This document shows, one piece after another, positions 49,199-58,258 of a stretch of 64,000 bases of DNA. Made by a program: the position numbers and the translations under genes. How positions within the stretch are numbered: position 1 is the first letter of the stretch; the number at the start of each line of letters is the position of its first letter. Source of the stretch: Aquicoccus sp. G2-2 (GTDB lineage Bacteria > Pseudomonadota > Alphaproteobacteria > Rhodobacterales > Rhodobacteraceae); contig NZ_JAYDCK010000003.1 of assembly GCF_034555965.1 (NCBI RefSeq), positions 1,302,001 to 1,366,000 on the forward strand, in the 5' to 3' direction. The notes under the pieces are model-generated. The model saw only the letters and a program-made list of their open reading frames with translations, was not told the DNA's origin and did not search any database.

Positions 49199-50168
49199 TA
49201 ATCAGACGACACCAACAGCGGTCAATGCTCTGCAAGACCGTGAAATCACCGCCCCGCCCCGCTCGCAATGGCGCGATGTCTGGGACCAGTTCAAACATCA
49301 CAAGGGCGCGCTTATGGGGGGTGCCTTCCTGCTGCTTATCACGCTGGCGGTACTTTTTGGCGATCTGATCTGGCACCTTGATCCCAAGAAGCTCGACATC
49401 CGCGCCAAGGACATGCGCCCGCTCTATACGATCCTCTGGAACAGCGATGCCAAGGTCGGCTGGGGGCATCCCCTCGGCACCGATAACCTCGGTCGTGATC
49501 AGCTTGCCCAAATCCTCGCTGGCGGGCGCACATCCATGGCTGTTGGCTGGGTCGCGATGATCCTGACCATGTTAATCGGAACCTCCATCGGCATCCTCGC
49601 CGGGTATTTCAAGCGCCTCGACGGCCCGCTGATGCGGCTGACGGACTTGTTCCTGTCGCTGCCGATCCTGCCGCTCATGCTGGTCGCGGTCACGCTTTTC
49701 CGCCAACCTCTGCGGGCCGGATTCGGGCCGGAGGGCGGGATGTTCATCCTCATCGTCTCGGTTATCGGCGTGACTGCGTGGATGCAAACCGCACGGATCG
49801 TGCGTGGCGATATCCTTGCCATCAAGGAACGCGAGTTCGTCCTCGCCGCCCGCGCCGCCGGAACAACACCGCGGGGCATCATCTTCCGCCACCTGCTGCC
49901 CAACGTGCTTTCGCCAATCATGGTCTCCGCCACGCTTGGCCTTGCCACTGCAATTATCACCGAAAGCTCGCTGTCATTTCTTGGCGTCGGCTTCCCGTCC
50001 GACTACCCGACATGGGGCAAGATGCTGGCCGACGCGGTGCCACGGATGCAGGAATTCCCCGAACGCGTGATGCTGCCCGGCATCGCCATCTCGCTCACCG
50101 TGCTCGGCGTCAACTATCTCGGTGACGGCCTGCGCGACGCGCTCGACCCGCGCATCCGGGGGCGTTAA
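49191..50168 (+). CDS. dppC: Dipeptide ABC transporter permease DppC
   Basis: 325 residues, starting MTDNQTTPTAVNALQDRE, with the usual DppC N-terminal cytoplasmic segment and six helices. HPLGTDNLGRDQLAQILAGGRTSM is the conserved periplasmic loop, and EFVLAARAAGTTPRGIIFRHLLPNVLSP is the ATPase-contact loop. The start overlaps dppB by eight bases; an upstream reading from 49149 is less likely. The operon ends here, convergent with dusA after an 82-base gap. Confidence 0.92.
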   Translation: MTDNQTTPTAVNALQDREITAPPRSQWRDVWDQFKHHKGALMGGAFLLLITLAVLFGDLIWHLDPKKLDIRAKDMRPLYTILWNSDAKVGWGHPLGTDNLGRDQLAQILAGGRTSMAVGWVAMILTMLIGTSIGILAGYFKRLDGPLMRLTDLFLSLPILPLMLVAVTLFRQPLRAGFGPEGGMFILIVSVIGVTAWMQTARIVRGDILAIKEREFVLAARAAGTTPRGIIFRHLLPNVLSPIMVSATLGLATAIITESSLSFLGVGFPSDYPTWGKMLADAVPRMQEFPERVMLPGIAISLTVLGVNYLGDGLRDALDPRIRGR

Positions 50169-50250
50169 GGCCCTTCGCCCAAGACCGGCCTGGCGCGGAA
50201 GGACCGCGTTCAGAGCGGCTGATCACCGCCATCCCCCGCCATTGGGCCTC

Positions 50251-51276
50251 TCACGCGGCACCACGCAACGCCTGCACCTGTTCCAGCGCCTCCAGCACCA
50301 CATCCGGCCCGGCCCCCGACACGTGGCCGCGCTCCGACAGCACCCGCCGCCAACTGCGCGCGCCGGGTTGCCCGGCGAACAGCCCCAGCATATGCCGCGT
50401 CACCTGTGCCAATTTCCCGCCCGCCGCCAGATGCGCGTCAATATAGGGCAGCATCGCGTGCACCACATCTTCGCGGCTCGGCATATCGGCCTTAGCGTCG
50501 AAAATCTCGCTATCCACACCCGCCAGAAGATCATAGGGCTGATGATAGGCCGCCCGCCCGATCATCACCCCGTCAAGCCCGGCATCCAGAAACCGCTTGG
50601 CTTGCGCCAATGACTCGACCCCGCCATTGACCGATACATGCAACTCGGAAAACCGCACTTTCATGTTGCTGACCAGATCATAATCCAGCGGCGGCACCTC
50701 CCGGTTTTCCTTCGGGCTCAACCCTTGCAGCCAAGCCTTGCGCGCGTGGATGATAAAGCGGCTGACCCCTGCCCCCGCCACCGCTTCGATAAAGCGTGGC
50801 AGCACCTCACCGGGCACCTGATCATCCACCCCGATGCGGCATTTCACCGTCACCTCGATATTCACAGCCGCGCGCATCGCGGCGCAGCACTCGGCCACAA
50901 GCGCGGGTTGCGTCATCAACACCGCCCCGAACGTGCCCGATTGCACCCGATCGCTCGGACAGCCGACATTAAGGTTGATCTCGTCATACCCCGCCGCCTC
51001 GCCCAACCGCGCGGCCTGCGCCAGCTCCGCCGGATCCGCCCCACCAAGTTGCAACGCCACCGGATGCTCGGCCGGCGCAAACTCCAGCAAATGCACCGCC
51101 CCGCCCCGAACCAACGCCGGCGCCGTCACCATCTCGGTATAAAGCAGCGCCTCACCGGTGATCAGCCGATGCAGGTATCGACAATGCCGGTCGGTCCAAT
51201 CCATCATGGGTGCCACGGAGAAGCGCGCAGCCTGCCGGATGTCTGATCCCCCTTGTTTTACTGGCTCGGCGTTCAT
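50251..51276 (-). CDS. dusA: tRNA-dihydrouridine synthase A
   Basis: 341-residue FMN enzyme reducing U20/U20a in tRNA. It has FSVAPMMDWTDRHCRYLHRLI at the N-terminus and the catalytic Cys in LNVGCPSDRVQSGTFGAVLM. VNGGVESLAQAKRFLDAGLDGVMIGRAAYHQPY is the FMN phosphate region. The start MNAEPVKQGGSDI is taken; the frame continues upstream to 51423 without family support. The 5' end is the target of the mobile element to the right, so the first codons and promoter probably come from element DNA while the conserved core begins at APMMDWTD. Confidence 0.94.
   Translation of the reverse strand: MNAEPVKQGGSDIRQAARFSVAPMMDWTDRHCRYLHRLITGEALLYTEMVTAPALVRGGAVHLLEFAPAEHPVALQLGGADPAELAQAARLGEAAGYDEINLNVGCPSDRVQSGTFGAVLMTQPALVAECCAAMRAAVNIEVTVKCRIGVDDQVPGEVLPRFIEAVAGAGVSRFIIHARKAWLQGLSPKENREVPPLDYDLVSNMKVRFSELHVSVNGGVESLAQAKRFLDAGLDGVMIGRAAYHQPYDLLAGVDSEIFDAKADMPSREDVVHAMLPYIDAHLAAGGKLAQVTRHMLGLFAGQPGARSWRRVLSERGHVSGAGPDVVLEALEQVQALRGAA
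51184..51212. other. Probable attachment site core within dusA
   Basis: The sequence encoding APMMDWTDRHC in dusA (minus strand) is the place used by dusA-specific integrases in other bacteria, as far as I recall. Here an integrase gene begins 320 bases away on the side of the dusA start, which fits a left junction at this point. The matching right-hand copy should lie beyond 64000, so the core boundaries cannot be fixed from this window. Confidence 0.5.
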
Positions 51277-51534
51277 CGTCACTCGACCGATTTCCCTCGA
51301 TTTTGAGGCCTTTTGCCCCCGTTTTCGGGGGTGGTGCAACAAAATGTTGCACCGAACCCGAATTGTTACACCGCGTCCACATCCTTTCGGACCCTCGTCC
51401 ACTTCTTGTGAGAACGAGGGCACCGCCCGGTGCGCCGATGAGAGATATCGAACCCTGGGCAGACTTCCAACCGAGAAGCGCCGCGCGGTTCGACCTCCTG
51501 TTTATCGACAACAATTTTCCGAGAGGAGGCCCGA
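51277..51534. promoter_or_regulatory. Inverted-repeat cluster between dusA and the integrase gene
   Basis: 258 bases without a gene. It holds three inverted repeats: CCCCCG-TTTT-CGGGGG at 51316-51331, GGTGCAACA-AAA-TGTTGCACC at 51333-51353 and CCCTCGT/ACGAGGG at 51392-51398 and 51414-51420 with a 15-base loop. These are candidates for integrase arm sites, an excisionase site or a transcriptional terminator insulating dusA from int. The int start is preceded by GAGAGGAGG. Confidence 0.5.
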
Positions 51535-52689
51535 ATGGGTACAATTATGGAGCGCGCGAAGAAAGACGGCGCGCAGAGCTACACTGCGGTGATCCGCAAG
51601 AAGAAGGGTGGCAAGGTCATCCTCTCCCTGACGGAGACCTTCAAGAGCGAGCAAGCTGCGAAGCGGTGGATTCGGAAAACCGAGCGTGAGCTGAAGGGCA
51701 AGGGTGCCCTCGATCGCGCCGTTGCCGCACGGCATCGCAAGACTTGGGCGGACGTGATCCGCGAATACAGTGATGCTTCGCCGGAGGAGTTCGGCAAAAC
51801 GAAGACTGCGAACCTCGCATATCTCCAGCGCCTCGACTTCGGCAATCTTGCAGTCCAGGAGACCGACGATCACGATTTCTTTTGTCTGGCACAAAACTTG
51901 CTCAAAGGCGTGCAAGCCCCTCCCGCTGATCCCAAAAATGACTGTCCGGAACATTATGAGTTGAAGCCACGCATGCCTCAGACCGTGAACAGCTACATGG
52001 CGACCCTGCGGACAGTGGTTTACTACGGCGGCCCGATCAGCAAGATCGACATGCCAGTCGCTGACTTCGAGGTCGCAATGCGCACGTTGAAGCACCAACG
52101 GATGATCGGCCGCTCCGCGATACGAAATCGGCGGCCAACGCTGGTCGAACTCGACAAGCTGTTGACCCACTTCCTCGATTGCTACCAAGCTGATCGCCGG
52201 CGTGTGCCGATGCACAAGATAATTGGCGGCGCAATCACGCTCGCGCACCGGCAGGAGGCTCTCTGTTCGCTCCCCTGGAAGGATTTCGATGACGGAAAAG
52301 CCCGTCTGATGGTGCGCAACATGAAGCATCCAAGGCAGACCGCAGGCAATGATGTCGAAACCTGGGTGACCCAAGACGGCATCAAGCTGATCAACTCGAT
52401 GCCTCGCACCAGTGACCGCATCTTTCCATATCACCCGAATACGGTCAGCCGTCTATTCACCGACGCTTGCAAGATCCTGGAAATCGAAGACCTACACTTT
52501 CATGACCTGCGTCACGAGGCGATCTCACGCTTCTTCGAGATCGGCCTCGGTGGCGGCAGCCGCGACATAATCATGAAATACACGGGCCATTCACCGGACG
52601 GCAGCCTCTCCCGCTACATCCATGTCGAGCAAGTCGGCGACAGATACGCGGATTGGAAATGGTGGCCGATCCTGTTTGCGCCGCTTTAG
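51535..52689 (+). CDS. int: Tyrosine recombinase / integrase of dusA-targeting type
   Basis: 384-residue site-specific recombinase. The catalytic set is readable: Arg239 in HRQEAL, Lys264, the HxxR motif HDLRH (His323, Arg326), His352 in TGHSP and the nucleophile Tyr361 in LSRYIHV. The N-terminal 190 residues hold the arm- and core-binding parts, with basic helices. It probably integrates and, with a directionality factor, excises the element at dusA. The start MGTIMERAKKDG has a strong Shine-Dalgarno sequence. It points away from dusA, as in other dusA islands. Confidence 0.93.
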   Translation: MGTIMERAKKDGAQSYTAVIRKKKGGKVILSLTETFKSEQAAKRWIRKTERELKGKGALDRAVAARHRKTWADVIREYSDASPEEFGKTKTANLAYLQRLDFGNLAVQETDDHDFFCLAQNLLKGVQAPPADPKNDCPEHYELKPRMPQTVNSYMATLRTVVYYGGPISKIDMPVADFEVAMRTLKHQRMIGRSAIRNRRPTLVELDKLLTHFLDCYQADRRRVPMHKIIGGAITLAHRQEALCSLPWKDFDDGKARLMVRNMKHPRQTAGNDVETWVTQDGIKLINSMPRTSDRIFPYHPNTVSRLFTDACKILEIEDLHFHDLRHEAISRFFEIGLGGGSRDIIMKYTGHSPDGSLSRYIHVEQVGDRYADWKWWPILFAPL

Positions 52690-52703
52690 AAAAGCCAATG
52701 GAA

Positions 52704-52731
52704 GGCATCCCGTTTCTTAGAGCGGGATGCC
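52704..52731. terminator. Terminator hairpin after the integrase gene
   Basis: Perfect nine-base inverted repeat GGCATCCCG / CGGGATGCC with a ten-base loop, 14 bases after the int stop and 8 bases from the end of the convergent gene. It probably terminates both transcripts. Confidence 0.7.
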
Positions 52732-52739
52732 GCTGCGCC

Positions 52740-53518
52740 CTATGCCCGATCAGCCCGGCTCCAATCTCTCCGCGCTCTTAGCTCGAGCCGCGAGAGGGTC
52801 ATGCTCTTGCCATTGACGACCACCGCGACACCTTGTCCATCGCGCGGGAATAGCTTCCCTGGCGCCCAGCCAGACACCTTCTTCACAAGCTTCACTTTCA
52901 CGTGGGAGATCTCATCGGTTTGGACATCGACATGCGGAATAAGGACATAGTTCAGTGACATTTTCTCACCAATCCTCCGCGCAGCGGCAAGCCAAGGCTT
53001 CTTGTCCGTCAACCAGCTTCCCTCATCCGTCTTTTCCCAGGGCAACGTGAACATCGGGTAGTTACTGCGAAGAACCATCGCGCACCGCGTGTAAAAAGAA
53101 CCTGTTGCGGGGTCCGGAGAGTCCGGACGATATCGACATCTACGAATGCGAATTTATCTTTCTTCCCCTTCATCGCGTCATAGGCGTAGTTTTTCGAAAA
53201 TTGAAATGTCAGCTTCCGCCCGCTTTCACTTAGCTTGAGATGGCTGAATATGCGACCGCCCTGCAATTGACCGACACCCACCTTGATCATGTCAAAGTCG
53301 TTCGCCTTCGGCGTCCCGGTGAACTCCAGCAGGGTCTGACAACGCACTGTGTATTGCGTGCTCTTGTCGAGCGCCATGTTCTGCATCGAGAGCCCTGGTG
53401 TCTGGTCGATGTAATAGTGACACGCATGCACGAGGCGCAGCGCGTAAAGTGATAGCCTGGCGGATTCGAGGTGTCGGATGCACCGCTCGGTGCATAGGTA
53501 TTCGCTCGGTTTCGACAT
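52740..53518 (-). CDS. Unrecognised element protein, possibly replication-initiator-like (frameshifted)
   Basis: Two frames, 53009-53518 and 52740-53078, join if the five-A run at 53093-53097 has one more base (five T in the gene read as TTTTTT, giving QVLFYTRCAMVLRSNYPMFTLPW). The repaired protein is 259 residues, starting MSKPSEYLCTERCIRH after a good Shine-Dalgarno sequence. It is rich in aromatic and basic residues (FSKNYAYDAMKGKKDKF), and a winged-helix initiator of the plasmid Rep type is one possibility. I cannot name a family with confidence. The neighbouring KfrA-like and relaxase genes are also plasmid-type. Confidence 0.6.
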
Positions 53519-53945
53519 ATGTCTCTCCTGTGGTTGATGGAGAAGAGATGGTTCCGATCTGCCGCCGTAAAAAACGCCAAAAGGACCGAAAAACTGGCTG
53601 AGCCTCACGGGGAATCGGCCGCGACTGCCGCAAAAACCCTCCTTCCTTGGGAAAAATCGCCTTCTACATCCGACCAGTGGCAGTCAGAATCCACCAAAAT
53701 GGTCAAAGCACCCAAAATATTGACCTGGCGCTCCAAGAAATCGTCCACATTGTAGACCTAACTATTGGGCCTATCGTGATAATCCGACGCGAGAACCGGG
53801 AGAAACACTGAAGCCAATGTAGAACCTATTTTGAACGGGAATGTCGGAATTCGGGGCATCCTCCGGGTTTTTGCAGACAGCCACTGGAAGGTCCCGCCGG
53901 GAACATGCAATCCTGCCCCCAAAAAAGGCAAGGAGAATCAGGGTC
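53519..53945. promoter_or_regulatory. Divergent intergenic region before the defence operon
   Basis: 427 bases separate the Rep-like gene (minus) from the methyltransferase gene (plus). No supported gene: short frames in this stretch are uncharacteristic. It must carry the promoters of both genes. AAGGAG lies about 12 bases before the methyltransferase start at 53946. I see no strong inverted repeat of the controller-protein type used by classical restriction systems. Confidence 0.5.
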
Positions 53946-56679
53946 ATGAATGCCGTAGAGATCGAGGAAGCCGTCTCCGACCTCGCGCAGCAGCCCTTCG
54001 ACGCTGCCGAGTTCCCGTTCAGCTTCCTGGCGGCCTTCGGCAACAAGGAGGCCACCATCAGGCGCCTCCGGACCGGCAATACCAACAAATCCGATGTCGG
54101 CGGGGTCCTCCAGCGCAACAACATCCACATCGCCGTCGCCGAGCATGGGCAGACAGTCGAGACCCTCGCCCAACTCAAGGCCAGCCCCCTGACCGAGCGT
54201 CAGAAAGCCAAGTTCATCCTCGCCACCGACGGCACCCAGGTGGAGGCGGAGGAGGTCGGCTCAGGCGAAGTTATCTCCTGCCGCTATGATGAGCTCGGCA
54301 ACAACTTCGGGTTTTTCCTGCCCCTTGCCGGCATCTCCACCGTCGCCGAGGTCAAGAACAACCCGATCGACATCAAGGCGACCTCGCGCCTTAACCGCCT
54401 CTATGTCCAGCTCCTGAAGGACAATGCCGACTGGGGCAGCGCCGACAAGCGCGGCGATCTGAACCGGTTCATGGCCCGGATGATCTTCTGCTTCTTCGCC
54501 GAGGACACGGGTATCTTCCAGGGCGACGACCTTTTCACGACAACCGTCCAGACAATGACCGAGGCGGATGGCTCAAACACGCGCGAGGTCCTCCTGCGCC
54601 TCTTCGATGCTATGAATACCAAGGCCGCCGACGGTGCTGCGCGCCCAGACTTCCCCTCTTGGGCCGACAAGTTTCCCTACGTCAACGGCGGCCTCTTCGC
54701 CGACGACATTGGCTGCCCCACCTTCTCGCGCACATCCCGCGCCTACCTGCTGCGCGCGGGCGAACTCGACTGGAAGACGATCAACCCCGACATCTTCGGC
54801 TCCATGATCCAGGCCGTCGCAGATGACGACGAGCGCGGCGAGCTGGGGATGCACTACACCTCGGTCCCGAACATCCAGAAGGTGCTGGACCCGCTCTTTC
54901 TCGACGACCTGCGCGAGCAGCTTGAGGCCGCGGGCACGAACAAGCGCAAGCTCTTCAACCTGCGCCAGCGGCTGTCGCGCATCCGGGTGTTCGACCCGGC
55001 CTGCGGATCAGGCAACTTCCTCGTCATCGCCTACATCCGCATGCGTGAGATCGAGGACGAGATCATGCGCCGCCGGGGCGAAGCGCTGACCCGCTCGGCC
55101 ATCTCCCTCACCCAGTTCTTCGGGATCGAGATCAAGAGCTTCGCGGCCGAGATCGCCCGCCTGTCTCTGCTGATTGCCGAGTTCCAGTGCGACGTCCGCT
55201 TCATCGGTCAGATAGAGGCCCGGGCGCTGGTCCTGCCGCTTCATGCCACCGGGGCCATCGTCACGGGCAACGCGCTGCGCATCGACTGGGAAGAGGTCTG
55301 CCCACCGGTGACGGCCTCGGCGGAAGAACAGGATTTGGGCGGGCCGACGGGACGGTTGAACCTCGAGGACGATAGCGAGGAATGGGAGATATATATCTGT
55401 GGAAACCCACCATATCGAGGTAGTTCATGGCAAACTACGGAACAAAAGTCGGACCTGGAACAGCTTTGCCGCTCCAGGATTAAGAGCTGGCGGTCACTCG
55501 ATTATGTTGCAGGCTGGTATATCAAGGCGGCAGATTACTCCGATATCTCCGATATCGGCTTCGCTTTCGTTGCGACAAAAACAATATGTGAAGGCGAACA
55601 GGTGCCCGCACTTTGGCCGTTTTTAATTGACTCCGGACTGCGCATAAGTTTCGCCCATCAGTCGTTCACCTGGGCAAATCTTGCCTCGCACAAAGCGGGG
55701 GTCACGGTAATTATCGTAGGGATGAGCAAGAATGTCCCGCAACAAGTCAAGTTGTATCAAAACGGAGAAATACGTCTCGTCGATAATATTTCTCCTTATC
55801 TGGTTCCCGGCAAAACGGTAGTGGTTTCTCGAACGGGGAGTGCTTGTTGTGGAAAGGCTGCAATGCTCCGCGGGAACATGCCGACCGATGGCGGGAATTT
55901 CATCATGGCGTCCGACGAAGCTCGAGAGCTTGTTGCAGAAAAAAATACCTGCAAAGCTTGTCCGCCCCTACATGGGGGCTGCTGAAGTCGTGAATGCCCG
56001 CCCCAGGGCGTGCGTTTGGATCGAGGCAAGCGACCTTAGCCTTGTAAGTGAATTTCCAGAAGTATTTCGCCGTGTATCCAATGTCGAAAAAATGCGCAAA
56101 CAAAGTAGCGCTCCAACAACTCGCAATACTAAGGTCCCTCCTCACCGTTTCATGCAGATCGAGGGAACGGCGGAAACGCGTTCGATAGCGATCCCCGCCA
56201 TCACCTCACATAATCGAGAATATCTACCCGTAGCACTTCTACCGGGGGAAGTGATCCTTTCGAACAAATGTTACGCTCTTTACGATGCGGACATGTGGAA
56301 TTTTGCCTTGGCGGCTTCAAAACTTCACCTCTGTTGGATCGGCGCAGTGTGTGCGCGAATGCGGATGGACTATTCGTATTCCAACACCCTCGGCTGGAAC
56401 ACCTTCCCCGTCCCGAAGCTCACCGAGACCGACAAGGCCAACCTCACGGCCTGTGCCGAGGACATCCTGCTCGCCCGCGAGGCGCATTTCCCCGCCACCA
56501 TCGCCGAGCTCTACGACCCCGAGAAGATGCCCGACGACCTCCGCGCCGCCCATGACCGCAACGACGAAACCCTGGAGCGCATCTACATCGGGCGCCGCTT
56601 CCGCAACGACACCGAACGCCTCGAAAAGCTCTTCGACATGTATACCAAGATGACCGCGAAGAAGGAGAAGGCGTCGTGA
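53946..56679 (+). CDS. MmeI-like adenine DNA methyltransferase (frameshifted)
   Basis: About 910 residues after repair, starting MNAVEIEEAVSDLAQQPFD. Methyltransferase motif I is FDPACGSGNFLVIAY (around residue 350) and motif IV is CGNPPYRG (around residue 486), which marks an N6-adenine enzyme. The N-terminal 190 residues take the place of the MmeI nuclease domain, but no D-x(8-12)-ExK site is visible, so it may not cut DNA itself. After the helical spacer and catalytic domain comes a recognition region. A seven-A run at 55939-55945 has one base too many: without it the frame runs VAEKIPAKLVRPYMGA into the downstream frame, ending MTAKKEKAS at 56679. As read, the protein stops at 55985 after 679 residues. 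Confidence 0.88.
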
Positions 56680-57302
56680 ACGAAGCACTCATCGGCTTAG
56701 CTGGCGTCCTCGTCGGTAGCTTCATTACTGTCTTCAAGGACCTCTGGACATCGCACCGTGAACGGCGAAAGGAAGGGTCATACTCTGCAATCCGCCTCAT
56801 CAGTATCCTTGAGGCATATGCAGATCGCTGCATCGATGTTGTCCAAGACGACGGCACGATTCACGGGCAACCGGCCGGGCGTTGGGATGACGGGCAAGAA
56901 TATGCGGAAGCCCAGGAAGCGACACCAGATCCACTCGACTATCCGGACGAAATAGGATGGCGGAGCTTGGACGAGGGTCTCATGCACCGCATTGTCGCGC
57001 TTCCGAATAAGGCGAGACGGACCAATCGCTATATCGGCATGTCCACGGAGTTCGCGTCGCCGCCCTATTACGAGGACTATTTCCACGCGCGTCAGGAAGG
57101 CTATGCCCGGCTGGGTGCTGACGCCCTCGAGATTGCGGCGGAATTGCGAAGGAAATATCGGATATCGGCAAACAGTGGAATTCGGATGACGACGGAATGG
57201 GACCCGGTTTCGTTCCTTCGGGAAAGGATACAGAAGTTCGACGATGAGAGGGTCGAGCCCGAAGCAAGGCGAGACGAGAGGGCCAAGGAGGCGACCACAT
57301 GA
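56676..57302 (+). CDS. Single-pass membrane protein of unknown function
   Basis: 208 residues from GTG at 56676, overlapping the methyltransferase stop (GTGA). The N-terminus MNEALIGLAGVLVGSFITVFKDLW is one predicted membrane helix followed by a basic stretch (SHRERRKEGS), so the rest faces the cytoplasm. The soluble part is acidic and helical, ending with a coiled-coil-like charged helix (FDDERVEPEARRDERAKEA). No family recognised. Membrane anchors appear in several phage-defence systems as effectors or sensors, but no effector motif is seen. Confidence 0.7.
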   Translation: MNEALIGLAGVLVGSFITVFKDLWTSHRERRKEGSYSAIRLISILEAYADRCIDVVQDDGTIHGQPAGRWDDGQEYAEAQEATPDPLDYPDEIGWRSLDEGLMHRIVALPNKARRTNRYIGMSTEFASPPYYEDYFHARQEGYARLGADALEIAAELRRKYRISANSGIRMTTEWDPVSFLRERIQKFDDERVEPEARRDERAKEATT

Positions 57303-58258
57303 TGACCCCTCTCGATGCGATCAATGCCGATCCACCGAATGTCTGGATCACCTACGCCGACGGTTTCGAACCGGAGGTTTGGGGTTTCACGGGTTTCACT
57401 CGGGAAAATATGCGCGACAGCTTCGTCAGGCGGAGCGAGCCCGGTGTGCTGTTGGTCCACGTCGGGTCTAAGCATGCTGGCCCCGAACTTCAGGGACGGG
57501 TGATCGGCGTCATGCAGTTTTCTCACGAGGTGGGGCGCGACCGCGATTACATGCCTGTCGACGCTTACGCGGAGAAGGAAAGCAGCGAGCGGTCGGCTGG
57601 GAAGTGGACCCATGCTGTTCGCGGCGTCCGCGCATGGCGGCCACTGCCGCATAGTCGACCGCTGTTCGAAAATTTTGCCCCTGTGGCCTATGATCCGGCG
57701 GCGGTGCGTGCGATCGGCGCATGGGGAAAGCCTCTCACATACGCAGACGCTCAGAACCTCCTCTCACTCGATCTCGAGGAAGTGGAGGTCTTCGGGCAGT
57801 CGCCCGTGGTCGGCAGGTCACCCGGCCCAGGGGTGGAGGTCCTGAAACCGAGCCAGCCTGGTCCGGTCTCACAGATGCCAGTCGAGCACCGCGAAGCGGA
57901 AGGTCCGTGTCATATCTACGTGCTGGCCCTGTCCGGGAAGGCCGCTATATTTCTCAACGATCCCGCCGCCAGAGGCATTATCATTAAGGCCGGGTTCTCA
58001 AAGGTGCCCGAGGATCGGATGGAGGCTCACAACCGCCATCTGCCAGTTGGTCCATTCCAGTGGTCTGTCCTGAAATCCACCGAGGCCGAGGGCCGACCGG
58101 CGTTTCCGGGCTCAATCCAAGGCAAGGCGGCCGAAGCGACCATGATGGCGATGCTCGCTCGTGACGCACGGTCTCTCGGGCGCGAGTTCTTTCTCGCGGA
58201 CGATGGTGCAATCGAGGCAGCATGGAAGGCCGGGATAGAAGCAGGAGAAAAAGCATGA
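57299..58258 (+). CDS. Putative EVE/PUA-like reader fused to GIY-YIG nuclease
   Basis: 319 residues, overlapping the previous stop by four bases. Residues 1-165 (VWITYADGFEPEVWGFTGF, GVLLVHVGSKHAGPELQGRVIGVMQF, then AVRGVRAWRPLP) look like a PUA-like module of the EVE/ASCH type, a family known to bind modified bases; this assignment is by pattern only. Residues 205-310 are a GIY-YIG (T5orf172/MUG113-type) nuclease with HIYVLAL, IIIKAGFSK (Lys230), Arg240, the catalytic Glu279 in GKAAEATMMAMLAR and REFFLADD. The fusion suggests cutting guided by base modification. It ends in a 26-base tandem duplication shared with the next gene. Confidence 0.72.
   Translation: MMTPLDAINADPPNVWITYADGFEPEVWGFTGFTRENMRDSFVRRSEPGVLLVHVGSKHAGPELQGRVIGVMQFSHEVGRDRDYMPVDAYAEKESSERSAGKWTHAVRGVRAWRPLPHSRPLFENFAPVAYDPAAVRAIGAWGKPLTYADAQNLLSLDLEEVEVFGQSPVVGRSPGPGVEVLKPSQPGPVSQMPVEHREAEGPCHIYVLALSGKAAIFLNDPAARGIIIKAGFSKVPEDRMEAHNRHLPVGPFQWSVLKSTEAEGRPAFPGSIQGKAAEATMMAMLARDARSLGREFFLADDGAIEAAWKAGIEAGEKA

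Noticed and set aside
50169-50250. Terminator between dppC and dusA
   Set aside because: Only short GGCCC/GGGCC pairings are visible, too weak to call.
51277-51534. tRNA gene as the integration target
   Set aside because: No cloverleaf sequence is seen; the integrase lies next to dusA and the att core is better placed inside it.
53841-53945. Longer start of the methyltransferase at 53841
   Set aside because: The extra 35 residues lack family support, while 53946 has a Shine-Dalgarno sequence and the family-like N-terminus.
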